Shown here one piece after another: positions 19,612 to 28,894 of a stretch of 64,000 nucleotides of DNA (positions are counted from its first letter, which is position 1; each line of letters begins with the position of its first letter). The stretch covers positions 1,550,001-1,614,000 of the forward strand of contig NZ_CP047357.1 in NCBI RefSeq assembly GCF_030408835.1, given 5' to 3'. A program made the translations under genes and the position numbers. Source of the stretch: Corynebacterium freneyi (GTDB lineage: Bacteria; Actinomycetota; Actinomycetes; Mycobacteriales; Mycobacteriaceae). Under the pieces are notes generated by a model, which was not told the DNA's origin, ran no database searches, and saw nothing but the letters and a program-made list of their open reading frames with translations.

Positions 19612-22041
19612 ATGGCACACAGGCTTGCGCTGGACATCGGCGCCACGACGATCACGGCACGTCTCGGCGGCGCGGACGGGCGCAGGTCCACGGTGCTTTT
19701 CGACGGCTCGGCGTCCGTGCCCGCGGCCGTGTGCTTCGACGACTCTGGTGCCTGCGCCGGCGACGCCGCGATCGCCGCAGGGGCGGGGGACCCATCGGCG
19801 TTCGCGGGCTCCGCGCTGACCGCCGTGTTGTCCGGGCAGTTGCGGTACGCCGACGTCGACCGGGATCCGGCGGAGTTGCTCATGCCGGTGCTGTCGATGG
19901 TGCTCGGCCATGCGCAGGACATCGACGCCGATCCTCCGGAGCAGATCGCGTGCATCGTGCCGGTGGGGACGGCCCCCCGGCTGCGCGAACCGATGGCTGC
20001 GGCGGCGCAGTCGTTGGGGCTGCCGGAGCCGTCGCTGATCCCCGAGCCGGTCGCCGCGGTGCTGCATGCGACGGGCGGACAGGGCCTGCAGCCGGGCTCC
20101 ACCGGCGTGGTCATCGACGCCGGCGGCAGCTCCATGGAAGTCACCGTGTTGCGGGGAACGGTCACGGGCGCGCCATCCATCGTCGTGGACCGGTCGGACC
20201 GGTCGCTCGGCGGAGACGACGTCGACAAGCGGATCATGGCCTGGTTGGGCCACTTCCTGGAACGGGACAACCCGCCGTTGGCCGCCGCCCTGCGCGCGGA
20301 GACCAACCGCACGCTCCTGGCGTCCCTGCGCGGCGAGGTGCGTCGCGCCAAGGAGGACCTGGCGCGGGTGCCGGAAACCGACATCGGCGTCGCCACGCAG
20401 CTCGGACACGGAAACGTCCGCATCACCCGCGGCCATCTCGATCGCATCCTCGCCGACTGGTCCCACCGGGCCCGGGGACTGGTCGCCACGACGCTTGCCG
20501 ACGCCGGTCTTCCCGCCGATGGTTCGGTGGGGTGCTTCGTCATCGGCGGAGGGGCCTCGCTGCCGACTTTGCGCGCGGCACTCGCCCCCGTCGCACGGCT
20601 TACCGTGGCCCACGAACCGCTCACGGCCGCAGCCGACGGGGCGTTGCTGGCCGGTGACCACGTCATCGCCGCCATCGCCACGATGGACGACACCCCCACG
20701 GGGGCCGTCGACAAGCAAGGGCCGCGGACCCCGGACCAGCCGTCGACGTCGTCCATGCCGCGCATGCCGAAACTGCCGGAGAAGCTGACGGAGCAGATTT
20801 CCCCGTTCCTGGCGCGGACCAAACCGGTGACTCCCCACACGCCGCCGCCGACGACGCTGCCCGCGGAGTTCCGCAGGATCTGGCCGGGCGGCACCCACAT
20901 CGTCGCCGAAAGCACCGACGACGCCGTGTGGCAGTGGGGCGACCTGCCGTTGATGTCGCTGGTGACCAAACCGCTGGCGCCCCACCGGGTGCCCGGGGTG
21001 CGCGGGCCGGTCCGGGCGGCGTCATCGGGCGATTCCTTCTCCGTGCTCATCGACGCCCATGGCGGCACCGTGGCCTGGGGCACCAACGACTTCGAGCAGA
21101 TCGGCGTCACGGACACCCCGACGCCGAAGAACGCGACCGTGCACCCCGAGGTCGGCGAGCCGCTCATCGACGTCAGCTGCGGCACCTCCCACACCCTGGC
21201 GATCACCGCCGACGGCCACGTCCTGTCCTGGGGCGCCGCCCTCGGGGGCAGGCTGGGCAATGCCGCACCGATGGACATCACGCCACAGCTGCCGACTCCC
21301 GTGTCGGACAACGTGTGCGACATCGTCTCCGTCGCCGCCGGCCGAAACCACTCGCTGGCGCTCGACGAATCCGGACGACTGTGGGGCTGGGGGCGCGACA
21401 ACCGCGGCCAGCTCACCGGCAAGTCCGGCAAGGGATCGCCGTACCCCATGCGCCTGCCCACCGCCGTGCCGTTCACCAACATCGCCGCGGGCAAGGACGT
21501 CACGCTGGCGCTCGATTCCGAAGGCACGGTGTGGTCGTGGGGCCGCAACGACCGCGGCCAGCTGGGGCTCGGCGGCCCGCCGACGCGCAATGGCGCCGGC
21601 CGGGTGCAGCTGCCGGCTCCCGCCGTGCGAATTTTCGTCACCCACACGCATGCCGGGGCGATCCTCATGGACGGCACCCTGTTCGTGTGGGGCGGCAACA
21701 CCCATGGTCAGCTCGGTCGTCCGGGCGACCCGCGGGGAGCCGCCGCAGATCTGCGGTCGAACCTGCCGCGCGGGGCGAAGTTCCTGTTCGGCGGGGGCGA
21801 CCAGGTCGCGGCCGGGTCGGCGGTCGACGGGCAGGGATTCTCCTCCCGGCCGCTGCCGGTGCAGCTGCCGGGCAGGGCGACGGCGGCCGACGCGGGCGGC
21901 GGCGACGCGTACACGGTGTGCCTGACCGACGACGGGAAGATCTACACCTGGGGCTACGGCCACCACGGCGTCGACGGCACGACGCGACGCGGCACCAGCA
22001 CCCACGTCCCGACGCTGCTGGCCGGACAACCGGGGGACTGA
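19612..22041 (+). CDS. Hsp70-type ATPase domain fused to an RCC1-like beta-propeller
   Basis: 809-residue protein of unusual architecture. Residues about 1-355 read as an Hsp70 nucleotide-binding domain: LALDIGATTITARLGG (phosphate 1), EPVAAVLHATGG and VVIDAGGSSMEVTVLRG (connect 1/phosphate 2), GGDDVDKRIMAWL, LRGEVRRAKEDLA, and CFVIGGGASLPTLRAAL plus AADGALLAGD (adenosine/connect 2). The peptide-binding domain of a true DnaK is missing. After a Pro/Thr-rich linker (about 360-420), residues about 425-805 carry at least six RCC1-like blades marked by VLSWGAALGGRLGN, LWGWGRDNRGQL, VWSWGRNDRGQLGLGG, LFVWGGNTHGQLG and IYTWGYGHHG. No signal peptide or membrane helix is seen. It starts 4 bp after meaB, so it is probably cotranscribed with mutAB-meaB. 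Function is unknown; an ATP-driven chaperone or switch is inference. Confidence 0.85.
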   Translation: MAHRLALDIGATTITARLGGADGRRSTVLFDGSASVPAAVCFDDSGACAGDAAIAAGAGDPSAFAGSALTAVLSGQLRYADVDRDPAELLMPVLSMVLGHAQDIDADPPEQIACIVPVGTAPRLREPMAAAAQSLGLPEPSLIPEPVAAVLHATGGQGLQPGSTGVVIDAGGSSMEVTVLRGTVTGAPSIVVDRSDRSLGGDDVDKRIMAWLGHFLERDNPPLAAALRAETNRTLLASLRGEVRRAKEDLARVPETDIGVATQLGHGNVRITRGHLDRILADWSHRARGLVATTLADAGLPADGSVGCFVIGGGASLPTLRAALAPVARLTVAHEPLTAAADGALLAGDHVIAAIATMDDTPTGAVDKQGPRTPDQPSTSSMPRMPKLPEKLTEQISPFLARTKPVTPHTPPPTTLPAEFRRIWPGGTHIVAESTDDAVWQWGDLPLMSLVTKPLAPHRVPGVRGPVRAASSGDSFSVLIDAHGGTVAWGTNDFEQIGVTDTPTPKNATVHPEVGEPLIDVSCGTSHTLAITADGHVLSWGAALGGRLGNAAPMDITPQLPTPVSDNVCDIVSVAAGRNHSLALDESGRLWGWGRDNRGQLTGKSGKGSPYPMRLPTAVPFTNIAAGKDVTLALDSEGTVWSWGRNDRGQLGLGGPPTRNGAGRVQLPAPAVRIFVTHTHAGAILMDGTLFVWGGNTHGQLGRPGDPRGAAADLRSNLPRGAKFLFGGGDQVAAGSAVDGQGFSSRPLPVQLPGRATAADAGGGDAYTVCLTDDGKIYTWGYGHHGVDGTTRRGTSTHVPTLLAGQPGD

Positions 22042-22115
22042 CTCCCGGCGTCACAGGCTGGAACCGTCACCGTATCGGCGAAGGTACCGCCGGTGGCGTC
22101 ACGGGCCCGCCGGAG

Positions 22116-23798
22116 TCACCAGTTCGACGGTTCGTAATCCTTGAGGAAAACGCCCGAGTACTCCGGCCCGCCGGTCTCGCCGGCGACGATCGGGTGGTAG
22201 ACCCGCGCCGCCCCGTCGATGAGGTCGAGCGGCGCGTGGAAACCTTCCTTGGCCAGCCGTTCCTTGGTCACGTGCGGGCGCTCGTCGGTGATCCACCCGG
22301 TGTCCACGGCGGTCATTAGGATGCCGTGCTCGCGCAACTCGCCCGCCGACGTCCTGGTGAGCATGTTGAGCGCGGCCTTCGCCATGTTCGTGTGCGGATG
22401 ACCGGGGCCCTTGTAACCGCGGCCGAACACGCCTTCCATCGCGGAGACGTTGACCACGTACTTGCGGGCGAACGTCGAGGCTTCCATGGCGGGACGCAGC
22501 CTGTTGACCAGGATGAACGGCGCCACCGAGTTGCACAGCTGCACTTCGAGCAGTTCGACGGGATCGACCTGGCCGACGGTGGCGACCCAGGAGTTGTGGG
22601 CGACGAGGTCGGGGATGAGGCCGCCCGCGTCGACGGCGGTGCCCTCGACGACTCGCTCCAGAGACGCCGAACCGCCGGTCAATGCGGCCGACACGAGAGC
22701 ATCGGCGGCCGCGGAATCGGTGTGGATGGCGTGGCCCGCGTCGGCGGGGGAAACCGCCCCACCGCTCTCGGCCGCAGTGCCCTCGACCGGGGGGCCTTCG
22801 ACCGCCCCGTCGGCACGGCCGGAAATCGCCTCGCCCGCGGCTCCCGTTAGCTGACCGGGGTGGATGGCCGTGGTCGTGCCCAGGCTCACCCAATCGACGG
22901 CCTCGCCCACGGTGGGATCCAGCGGTGCGGACTCGCCGTCGACGAGACCCGAGTACGCGCCCGCCGAGCGCCGGACCGTCTGCGCCGCGTTGTTGATGAG
23001 GATGTCCAACGGACCGGCCGCGGCGACCTCGTCGGCCAAGCGCACCACCTGGGCGGGATCGCGCAGGTCGATGCCGATGACCCGCAGCCGGTGCAGCCAC
23101 TCGGCCGAATCCTCCTGGGCCGCGAAGCGCCGCACGGCGTCCTTGGGGAAACGGGTGGTGATGGTGAGGTGGGCGCCGTCGCGAAGCAAACGCAAAGCGA
23201 TGTGCATGCCGATCTTGGCCCGCCCACCCGTGAGCAACGCCCGGCGGCCCGTGAGATCGCACCGGGCATCCCGCCACTTGCGGTTTTCATCCGCGCACTC
23301 CGGGCACAACTGATGGTGGAAACGATCGACGAGGGTGAACGGCTTCTTGCAGATGTAACAGTTCTGGGAGCGGATCAACCGGCCGGCGAAGCGATCGGGA
23401 TCGACCGGACGGCCGTCGACGGACTCCGGCAGGGATCCCGCGGGCAGCTCACGGGCCGGTTTGAGGTCCAGTCCCAGCGTCTCGTCGTCGATGCGGTCGG
23501 GGCTGCCGGTGGCCGTGGCCTCGATGACCGCGCGATCGGCGGCCAACCGCCTGTCGCGGGCGGCGCGGCGACGATTGCGCTTGACCTCCTTGAACAGGCG
23601 GCCCACGGCGCGCTGCAGCGTCACCGCGTCGGGGTGCTCCGGATCCAGCCGACCGCCGGCCTCGAGAACGCGCAGGCACGTCGCCAGGTCCTCGCGGGAA
23701 ATGCCCGCGCCCGCCGCACCCGCCGCACCCGCCGCACCCGCCGCATCCCGGGCGTCCGCCGCCCCGGGGACGTCCCGGCCGTCCGCACGCTGATCCAT
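22116..23798 (-). CDS. zinc-ribbon short-chain dehydrogenase-like protein
   Basis: 560-residue SDR-family protein. ATG 23798 has GGGAGG 7 bases upstream. An Ala/Arg-rich N-terminus (about 1-150) leads to a CYIC...CPEC zinc ribbon (about 180-205), then a Rossmann domain with TGGRAKIG and LINNAAQT. The SDR serine is kept in NVSAMEG, but the YxxxK tyrosine is replaced by Thr in HTNMAKAALNML, a feature I recall as typical of this subfamily. Between NNAAQT and the VAHNSW region lies an extra Ala/Gly-rich insert of about 80 residues. The C-terminus VFLKDYEPSNW is compact. It is convergent with the Hsp70-RCC1 gene and divergent from cls. The substrate is unknown. Confidence 0.82.
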   Translation of the reverse strand: MDQRADGRDVPGAADARDAAGAAGAAGAAGAGISREDLATCLRVLEAGGRLDPEHPDAVTLQRAVGRLFKEVKRNRRRAARDRRLAADRAVIEATATGSPDRIDDETLGLDLKPARELPAGSLPESVDGRPVDPDRFAGRLIRSQNCYICKKPFTLVDRFHHQLCPECADENRKWRDARCDLTGRRALLTGGRAKIGMHIALRLLRDGAHLTITTRFPKDAVRRFAAQEDSAEWLHRLRVIGIDLRDPAQVVRLADEVAAAGPLDILINNAAQTVRRSAGAYSGLVDGESAPLDPTVGEAVDWVSLGTTTAIHPGQLTGAAGEAISGRADGAVEGPPVEGTAAESGGAVSPADAGHAIHTDSAAADALVSAALTGGSASLERVVEGTAVDAGGLIPDLVAHNSWVATVGQVDPVELLEVQLCNSVAPFILVNRLRPAMEASTFARKYVVNVSAMEGVFGRGYKGPGHPHTNMAKAALNMLTRTSAGELREHGILMTAVDTGWITDERPHVTKERLAKEGFHAPLDLIDGAARVYHPIVAGETGGPEYSGVFLKDYEPSNW

Positions 23799-23835
23799 TC
23801 CACGCCTCCCTGCGGTGATGGTTGCCGAAGAGGCA

Positions 23836-23841
23836 ATCGTA
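23836..23841 (-). promoter_or_regulatory. -10 box (TACGAT) for the SDR gene
   Basis: TACGAT on the minus strand lies about 37 bases before ATG 23798. This gene has an RBS, so it is a leadered transcript. Confidence 0.4.
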
Positions 23842-23887
23842 GCCGTCGCCGGGCGGGTTGCCGAAAAGTACGATCCGGGGCTGCACG

Positions 23888-23893
23888 TACACT
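23888..23893 (+). promoter_or_regulatory. -10 box (TACACT), leaderless cls
   Basis: TACACT lies 7 bases before ATG 23901 with no RBS. Confidence 0.6.
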
Positions 23894-23900
23894 TTCGTTC

Positions 23901-25382
23901 ATGGATTGGATGATGAACTTCTTCACCGACGTGTCGTGGTGGCAGGCGTCCATCCTGATCGTCGACTACGTGATCAAGTTCATCGCCATCGGCGTCATCC
24001 CGGAAAACCGCAACCCGTCGTCGTCGACGGCGTGGCTGCTGGTGATCATGCTGCTGCCCGTCATCGGCCTGCCGCTGTTCCTGCTGCTCGGGTCGCAGAC
24101 CATCACCGGGCGGCGGAACCGCATCCAGGCGATGGCCAACGAACTGATACTCGAACGCACGAAGGGCCAGCCGGACGTGCCCCGCGACGTCGATCTCGAC
24201 GCGCAATCGGCGACGACGATCCGGCTTTCGCGCAATCTCACCGGCATCCCGTCGGTCACCGCCGTCGAAAACGGCATCTACACCGACTACGACGCCACCA
24301 TCGACCGGATGATCGAGCTCATCGACCAGGCCGAACGCACCGTCCACGTGCAGATGTACATCTTCGCCCTCGACTCGACCACCGAGCGCTTCGTCGCCTC
24401 CCTGGAACGCGCGCACGATCGGGGAGTGGAGGTCAAGGTGCTCGTCGACCCCATCGGCTCGTACAAGTACCCGGGCTACCGGAAGCTGAAGAAACGACTC
24501 GACCGCTCCGGCATCCCGTGGCACCCGATGCTTCCGGTCAGCGTCGTCAAGCTGACGTTCCGCCGACTGGACCTGCGCAATCACCGCAAGATCGTCACCA
24601 TCGACGGCCAGGTCGGGTTCATGGGTTCGATGAACCTCATCGAGCCGGAGTACCAGCGCAAGAAGAACCATCAGACGGGCCGACAGTGGGTGGACACGAT
24701 GATCGAGGTGTCCGGCCAGGTCGCGCTGCACCTCGACGCCATCTTCGCCATCGACTGGACCAGCGAGGAGTTCGCCCCGCCGGAGGAGCAGCCCGTCGTC
24801 GAACGCGCCCCGTACAGTTCGTCGGAACGCGGCAACGTGGTGCAGGTGCTGCCCTCCGGGCCGGGCTATACGACGATGCCCAACCTCCGGGTGTTCAACG
24901 ACATGATCTATTCGGCGTCGAGGCGGCTCATCGTGGTCAGCCCCTACTTCGTGCCCGACGAGTCGATGCTGGTGGCCATCACGTCGGCGGCGTACGCCGG
25001 GGTGCGGGTGGAGCTCTACGTCAACGAGCAGTCGGACCAGTTCATGGTCGGCCATGCGCAGCAGTCGTATTACCAGGCGCTTCTCGACGCCGGCGTGATC
25101 ATCTACCGCTATCCGGCGCCGAAGATCCTGCATTCGAAGTTCATGGTCGTCGACGACGAAATCGCCGTGTTCGGGTCGTCGAACATGGACATGCGGTCCT
25201 TCGGCCTGAACTACGAGATCTCCATGATCGCCACCGGCGGCTCCATCGTGCCGCGGCTGGTGGCCATCGCCGACGACTACCGCGAGCTGTCGTCCGTTTT
25301 GACGTCCGAGCAGTGGGAGAAGCGCCCCTGGGGCCAGCGGTACCTCGACAGCGTGTTCCGCCTGGCGTCGGCGCTGGTGTAG
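23901..25382 (+). CDS. cls: cardiolipin synthase (ClsA-type phospholipase D family)
   Basis: 493-residue membrane enzyme condensing phosphatidylglycerol to cardiolipin. Two N-terminal helices (about residues 14-32 and 45-65) precede two phospholipase-D HKD motifs: NHRKIVTIDG (about 232-241) and HSKFMVVDDE (about 413-422). Length fits bacterial ClsA. The leaderless TACACT box fixes ATG 23901; longer in-frame starts inside the divergent SDR gene are rejected. A bidirectional terminator follows at 25437-25471. Confidence 0.93.
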   Translation: MDWMMNFFTDVSWWQASILIVDYVIKFIAIGVIPENRNPSSSTAWLLVIMLLPVIGLPLFLLLGSQTITGRRNRIQAMANELILERTKGQPDVPRDVDLDAQSATTIRLSRNLTGIPSVTAVENGIYTDYDATIDRMIELIDQAERTVHVQMYIFALDSTTERFVASLERAHDRGVEVKVLVDPIGSYKYPGYRKLKKRLDRSGIPWHPMLPVSVVKLTFRRLDLRNHRKIVTIDGQVGFMGSMNLIEPEYQRKKNHQTGRQWVDTMIEVSGQVALHLDAIFAIDWTSEEFAPPEEQPVVERAPYSSSERGNVVQVLPSGPGYTTMPNLRVFNDMIYSASRRLIVVSPYFVPDESMLVAITSAAYAGVRVELYVNEQSDQFMVGHAQQSYYQALLDAGVIIYRYPAPKILHSKFMVVDDEIAVFGSSNMDMRSFGLNYEISMIATGGSIVPRLVAIADDYRELSSVLTSEQWEKRPWGQRYLDSVFRLASALV

Positions 25383-25436
25383 GGCCGGCGCCGCCGCGCT
25401 CCGGCCCGGTGCAACACCGCCGATCCCCGAAAGACG

Positions 25437-25471
25437 AAGCGGGCCCCGACCTTTTCGGTCGGGGCCCGCTT
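25437..25471. terminator. bidirectional intrinsic terminator between cls and tRNA-Leu
   Basis: A 15-bp perfect stem, AAGCGGGCCCCGACC (25437-25451) with its complement (25457-25471), encloses a TTTTC loop. It serves cls on the plus strand and the tRNA on the minus strand. Confidence 0.85.
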
Positions 25472-25475
25472 CACG

Positions 25476-25564
25476 TGGTGTCCGGAGGGGGACTTGAACC
25501 CCCACGCCCGTTAATAGGGCACTAGCACCTCAAGCTAGCGCGTCTGCCATTCCGCCACCCGGAC
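25476..25564 (-). tRNA. tRNA-Leu (anticodon GAG), CCA encoded
   Basis: An 89-base class II tRNA on the minus strand. The 7-bp acceptor stem (GTCCGGG with TCCGGAC) is followed by discriminator A and an encoded CCA. The D-arm is TGGCGGAATGGCAGACGCG-like, and the anticodon stem CTAGC/GCTAG encloses the loop TTGAGGT, giving anticodon GAG. It has a long variable arm and the T-loop GTTCAAGTC. It reads CUC and CUU leucine codons. The transcript ends at the hairpin 25437-25471. Confidence 0.95.
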
Positions 25565-25821
25565 TAGGTGGTGTTCACGCGGTCTCCCGCGCTGACCCCC
25601 GCTAATTTACCCCACGCCCCGGGGGCCGCCAAATCCGCAGGTAGGACGCGAATTGCAGGCGTGTAAGAAACGATGCCGAAGCCTGCAGTCGGGGCGCCAT
25701 CCGGTCGTCGGTCCGGCCACCGTCACCGGCACCGCGCCACGTCCCCGCGGCCGGAGGGGAAGGAGGTGGGCGTCGTAAAGCCATGGAATCCGAAGTCGTG
25801 GCGAGGCCCAGTGACTTTCGG

Positions 25822-25827
25822 CACACT
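25822..25827 (+). promoter_or_regulatory. -10-like box (CACACT) for the PEBP gene
   Basis: CACACT lies 7 bases before ATG 25835, the same geometry as the TANNNT boxes but with C at the first position. Confidence 0.4.
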
Positions 25828-25834
25828 GGATGCC

Positions 25835-26374
25835 ATGAGCACTCCGACGAATTTCCCCGGACCCGACCCGTACGCCCCGCTGAAGGACCTGCCGACGTTC
25901 GACCTGACGTCGCCGGACATCACCGACGGCCAGCCCCTCGACGAGAAGTTCCGCGCACCGCAGTCCGCCTCGCCCGAACTGAACTGGTCCGGCCTGCCCG
26001 AAGGCACCAAATCCATCGCCGTGACCTGCTACGACCCCGACGCCCCGACGGCCGCCGGCTTCTGGCACTGGGCCGCGTTCAACATCCCCGCCGACGTCGA
26101 CGGCCTGAAGCAGGGCGCCAGCACCGAGGACGCCTCCGACCTGCCGGAGGGCACCATCCAGCTGCGCAACGACTCCGGCCAGCGCGCCCACTTCGGTGCC
26201 GCGCCGCCGGCGAACCACGCCCCGCACCGCTACATGTACGCCGTGCACGCCGTCGACGTGGAGAAGCTCGACGTGCCCGAGGACGCCACGCCGACCGTGC
26301 TCGGCTTCAACCTGTACTTCCACTCCATCGGGCGGGCGATCATCACGCCCTGGTGGGAGAACACGGGGGAGTAG
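25835..26374 (+). CDS. YbhB/YbcL-type PEBP-like protein
   Basis: 179-residue phosphatidylethanolamine-binding-protein family member (Raf kinase inhibitor-like, YbhB/YbcL). Hallmarks are [26 protein letters not shown] (motif 1 with the DPDAP ligand site, about residues 49-74), [11 protein letters not shown], and [11 protein letters not shown], preceded by the GxxRxxxG-like [14 protein letters not shown]. No signal peptide is present. ATG 25835 fits the promoter spacing. It converges on pyrD with a 15-bp gap. The ligand and role are unknown in actinobacteria. Confidence 0.92.
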   Translation: MSTPTNFPGPDPYAPLKDLPTFDLTSPDITDGQPLDEKFRAPQSASPELNWSGLPEGTKSIAVTCYDPDAPTAAGFWHWAAFNIPADVDGLKQGASTEDASDLPEGTIQLRNDSGQRAHFGAAPPANHAPHRYMYAVHAVDVEKLDVPEDATPTVLGFNLYFHSIGRAIITPWWENTGE

Positions 26375-26389
26375 CGCCCAAAGGGCCCC

Positions 26390-27502
26390 TTACGCGCCGG
26401 AGGCCTCCCGCCACGGCAGGCCCGAACCCACGGCGTCGGCGATCGAGTCGAGGCCGTGGAGACGGATCTGCATGGCGATGCCCTTGTGGATGTCGCGGAT
26501 CCAATCCGGCCCGCCGTAAATCAGCGGCGTGTACCCCTGCAGCAGCGTCGCGCCGGCGGTGATCCGCTCCCACGCCTGCTGCGGGGTTTCGATGCCGCCG
26601 ACGCTGATCAGCGTCAGTTCGTCGCCGACGTGCGCGTGCAGCAGCCGCAGCACCTCGAGGGCGCGGGCGGCGACGGGCGCGCCGGAGATGCCGCCGGCGC
26701 CCATCTTCTTCACGATCGACGCGGGGGTCTTCAGGCCCTCGCGCGAAATGGTCGTGTTCGTGGCGACGATGCCGGCCAGCCCCAACTCCACGGCGAGGTC
26801 GGCGACGGCGATGACGTCGTCGTCGGACAGGTCCGGGGCGATCTTCACCAGGACCGGGGACATCGTCTCCTCCTGGACTGCGGCGAGGATCGGCCGCAGC
26901 GTCTCCACCGCCTGCAGGTCGCGCAGGCCCGGGGTGTTGGGGGAGGAGACGTTGACGACGACGTAGTCGGCCAGATCCCCGAGGGTGCGGGCGGATCGGC
27001 GGTAATCGTCGACGGCGCCGTCGAGGGGCACCACCTTGGTCTTGCCCAGGTTCACGCCGATGACGCCGTCGCCGCGGCGGTCGCGCAGGTTCGCGGCGAC
27101 CTGGTCGGCGCCGGGGTTGTTGAAGCCCATGCGGTTGAGGATCGCCCGATCCTCCTTCAACCGGAACAGGCGCGGCGTCGGGTTGCCGGGCTGCGCCTGC
27201 GCGGTGACGGTGCCCAGTTCGGCGTAGCCGAAGCCGATGTCGGCCCAGCAATCGGCGGCGGTGGCGGCCTTGTCGAAGCCGGCGGCCAGGCCGAGGGGGC
27301 GGGGGAAGTCGACGCCGAAGACGGTCTGGCGCAGCACCGGGTCGTCGACGACGAGCAGTCGCGCGATCGCCCGTCGCGCCTTGGGGGTGCGCTGCAGGCG
27401 GGCGAGCCAGTCGTTCATCATCACGTGGATGCGTTCGGGCGGCAGCTGGAACATCGCCTTCAGGGAAGCCTGGTACACGGCGGTGCGGATGGGGTGGGAC
27501 AC
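26390..27502 (-). CDS. pyrD: dihydroorotate dehydrogenase (quinone), class 2
   Basis: 370-residue FMN enzyme oxidising dihydroorotate to orotate with a quinone acceptor in pyrimidine synthesis; membrane-associated through the N-terminal helices ([16 protein letters not shown]). Class 2 features are [32 protein letters not shown], the catalytic Ser in [22 protein letters not shown] and SVGGIET. GTG 27502 has GAGGAG upstream. It is transcribed away from the lipoprotein gene's end. Confidence 0.96.
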   Translation of the reverse strand: MSHPIRTAVYQASLKAMFQLPPERIHVMMNDWLARLQRTPKARRAIARLLVVDDPVLRQTVFGVDFPRPLGLAAGFDKAATAADCWADIGFGYAELGTVTAQAQPGNPTPRLFRLKEDRAILNRMGFNNPGADQVAANLRDRRGDGVIGVNLGKTKVVPLDGAVDDYRRSARTLGDLADYVVVNVSSPNTPGLRDLQAVETLRPILAAVQEETMSPVLVKIAPDLSDDDVIAVADLAVELGLAGIVATNTTISREGLKTPASIVKKMGAGGISGAPVAARALEVLRLLHAHVGDELTLISVGGIETPQQAWERITAGATLLQGYTPLIYGGPDWIRDIHKGIAMQIRLHGLDSIADAVGSGLPWREASGA

Positions 27503-27560
27503 GGGTGCTCCTCGGCTGTTTTTGCTTGGCGACGGTCGGCGTCGTTGCTGGGGCGGCGGG

Positions 27561-27585
27561 TGCGACCGCAGGCGGTGGTCGCACG
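27561..27585 (-). terminator. possible hairpin terminator after the lipoprotein gene
   Basis: GTGCGACC/GGTCGCAC arms with a 9-base loop lie 46 bp beyond the stop at 27632 on the minus strand. There is no T-run, so support is modest. Confidence 0.4.
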
Positions 27586-27631
27586 CCGGGGCGGATCACC
27601 GCCCATGGGGGCAGATTATCCGCCGGGCGGA

Positions 27632-28756
27632 TTACTCGCCTTCGCCGGCGCCGGAGGGCAGACGGTCCTTCGGTTCGCGGGGCTGCATGAGACCGCGCTC
27701 GGCGTCCAGCTCGGCCTTGCCGTCCTCGAGCGCCTTTTCGACGTCGTCGGTGCTCAGACGCTGGGCGCCGGCGCCGGAGGCGGAGTAGGCGACCAGGCCG
27801 CCGTCGGCGGTGACCACCAGGGCCTGCGCGTCGGCGATGAGCGGCACCTGCGCGGCCTTGAGCGCCGTGCCGGTGGAGACGTCGTAGGCGGTGAGCACGC
27901 CGTCGACGGTGGAGGTCACCCAGACCAGTCCGCGGGCGGAGTCGACGGCCACGGCCCACGGGCCCTCGGGCACCGGGGTGGAGTTGTGCAGGCGCACGAC
28001 GTCGTCGGCGGTGTAGATCAACAGCTGGCCGCCCTTGGTGTCCACGGCGGCGACGGTGCCGTCTTCGCCCACGTCGGCCGGGCCGACGCCGATGCCGGCG
28101 CGCAGACCCGAACCCGAGCGGGACTCGTCGAGGATGATTTCGTGAATCGACGTCTCCGGTCGGTTGACCTCCAGCAGCACCGCCGACTCCCGCGTCGACG
28201 GCACGGACAGCAGCTGCGACCCGTGGCGCGACACCGTGAAATCATCGGCGTGCTCGCCATCGGCGCCGAACACGTCGATGCGGTCCGAATCGCTCCTGTG
28301 CCCGACGATGCGTCCGTCGGAAAGCCCGACCGCCGCCGAGTACGACGTGCCGCGGCCGATGACCGCCGTGCCGGAACCGTCCTTCGCCAGCACGTGAATG
28401 CCGTCGGGGCAGGGCAGCACCGCGACGTTGCCGGCCGGGGCGAGATCGCCGCAGGCCTCGTCGACGTCGTTGGAGGTCATCTCCGGGTCGGTCGGAGTGC
28501 CGGACAGCACCTCGGAGCCGGAACGAAGCAGAATCCGGTCGCCGACGACGAGCGCGCCGGTGATGTTCTTGTCCAGGTCGACGACCGTACCGGCCGGGTC
28601 ATCGGCGGGGGTTCCGGCGGCGGGCAGCGGCGTCGCGTTGCCCATGCCCGCGGCCACCTCGCCCTCGGCGTCGGAACCACACGCCGCCAGCGGGATGGCG
28701 AGGGCGGCGAGGCCTGCGATGGCGGCGGACAGTCGGATGCGGGAGTTGCTGCTCAC
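27632..28756 (-). CDS. lipoprotein with propeller-like repeats
   Basis: 374-residue predicted lipoprotein. A signal peptide with hydrophobic core [16 protein letters not shown] ends in a lipobox (LAAC, Cys about residue 25). The mature part has repeated short beta-rich units ([57 protein letters not shown]) like a YncE-type beta-propeller. GTG 28756 is set by TACCGT 8 bases upstream. The charged C-terminal tail ([16 protein letters not shown]) is unlike a propeller blade. Its ligand is unknown; it is probably anchored on the outer face of the cytoplasmic membrane. Confidence 0.8.
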   Translation of the reverse strand: MSSNSRIRLSAAIAGLAALAIPLAACGSDAEGEVAAGMGNATPLPAAGTPADDPAGTVVDLDKNITGALVVGDRILLRSGSEVLSGTPTDPEMTSNDVDEACGDLAPAGNVAVLPCPDGIHVLAKDGSGTAVIGRGTSYSAAVGLSDGRIVGHRSDSDRIDVFGADGEHADDFTVSRHGSQLLSVPSTRESAVLLEVNRPETSIHEIILDESRSGSGLRAGIGVGPADVGEDGTVAAVDTKGGQLLIYTADDVVRLHNSTPVPEGPWAVAVDSARGLVWVTSTVDGVLTAYDVSTGTALKAAQVPLIADAQALVVTADGGLVAYSASGAGAQRLSTDDVEKALEDGKAELDAERGLMQPREPKDRLPSGAGEGE

Positions 28757-28764
28757 GCTTGCCG

Positions 28765-28770
28765 ACGGTA
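28765..28770 (-). promoter_or_regulatory. -10 box (TACCGT) for the lipoprotein gene
   Basis: TACCGT on the minus strand lies 8 bases before GTG 28756. Confidence 0.55.
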
Positions 28771-28894
28771 CCACCCGGGGTTTCCGCACCGGCCCCCGAC
28801 CCGGGGGCGTTTCGTGCCCCGCCACGCCGGAATCGGGGCTGGGGGACGGGTGACGGCGACCGGGGCCCCGCGGGTCTACGCCAACCCGGCGGTC

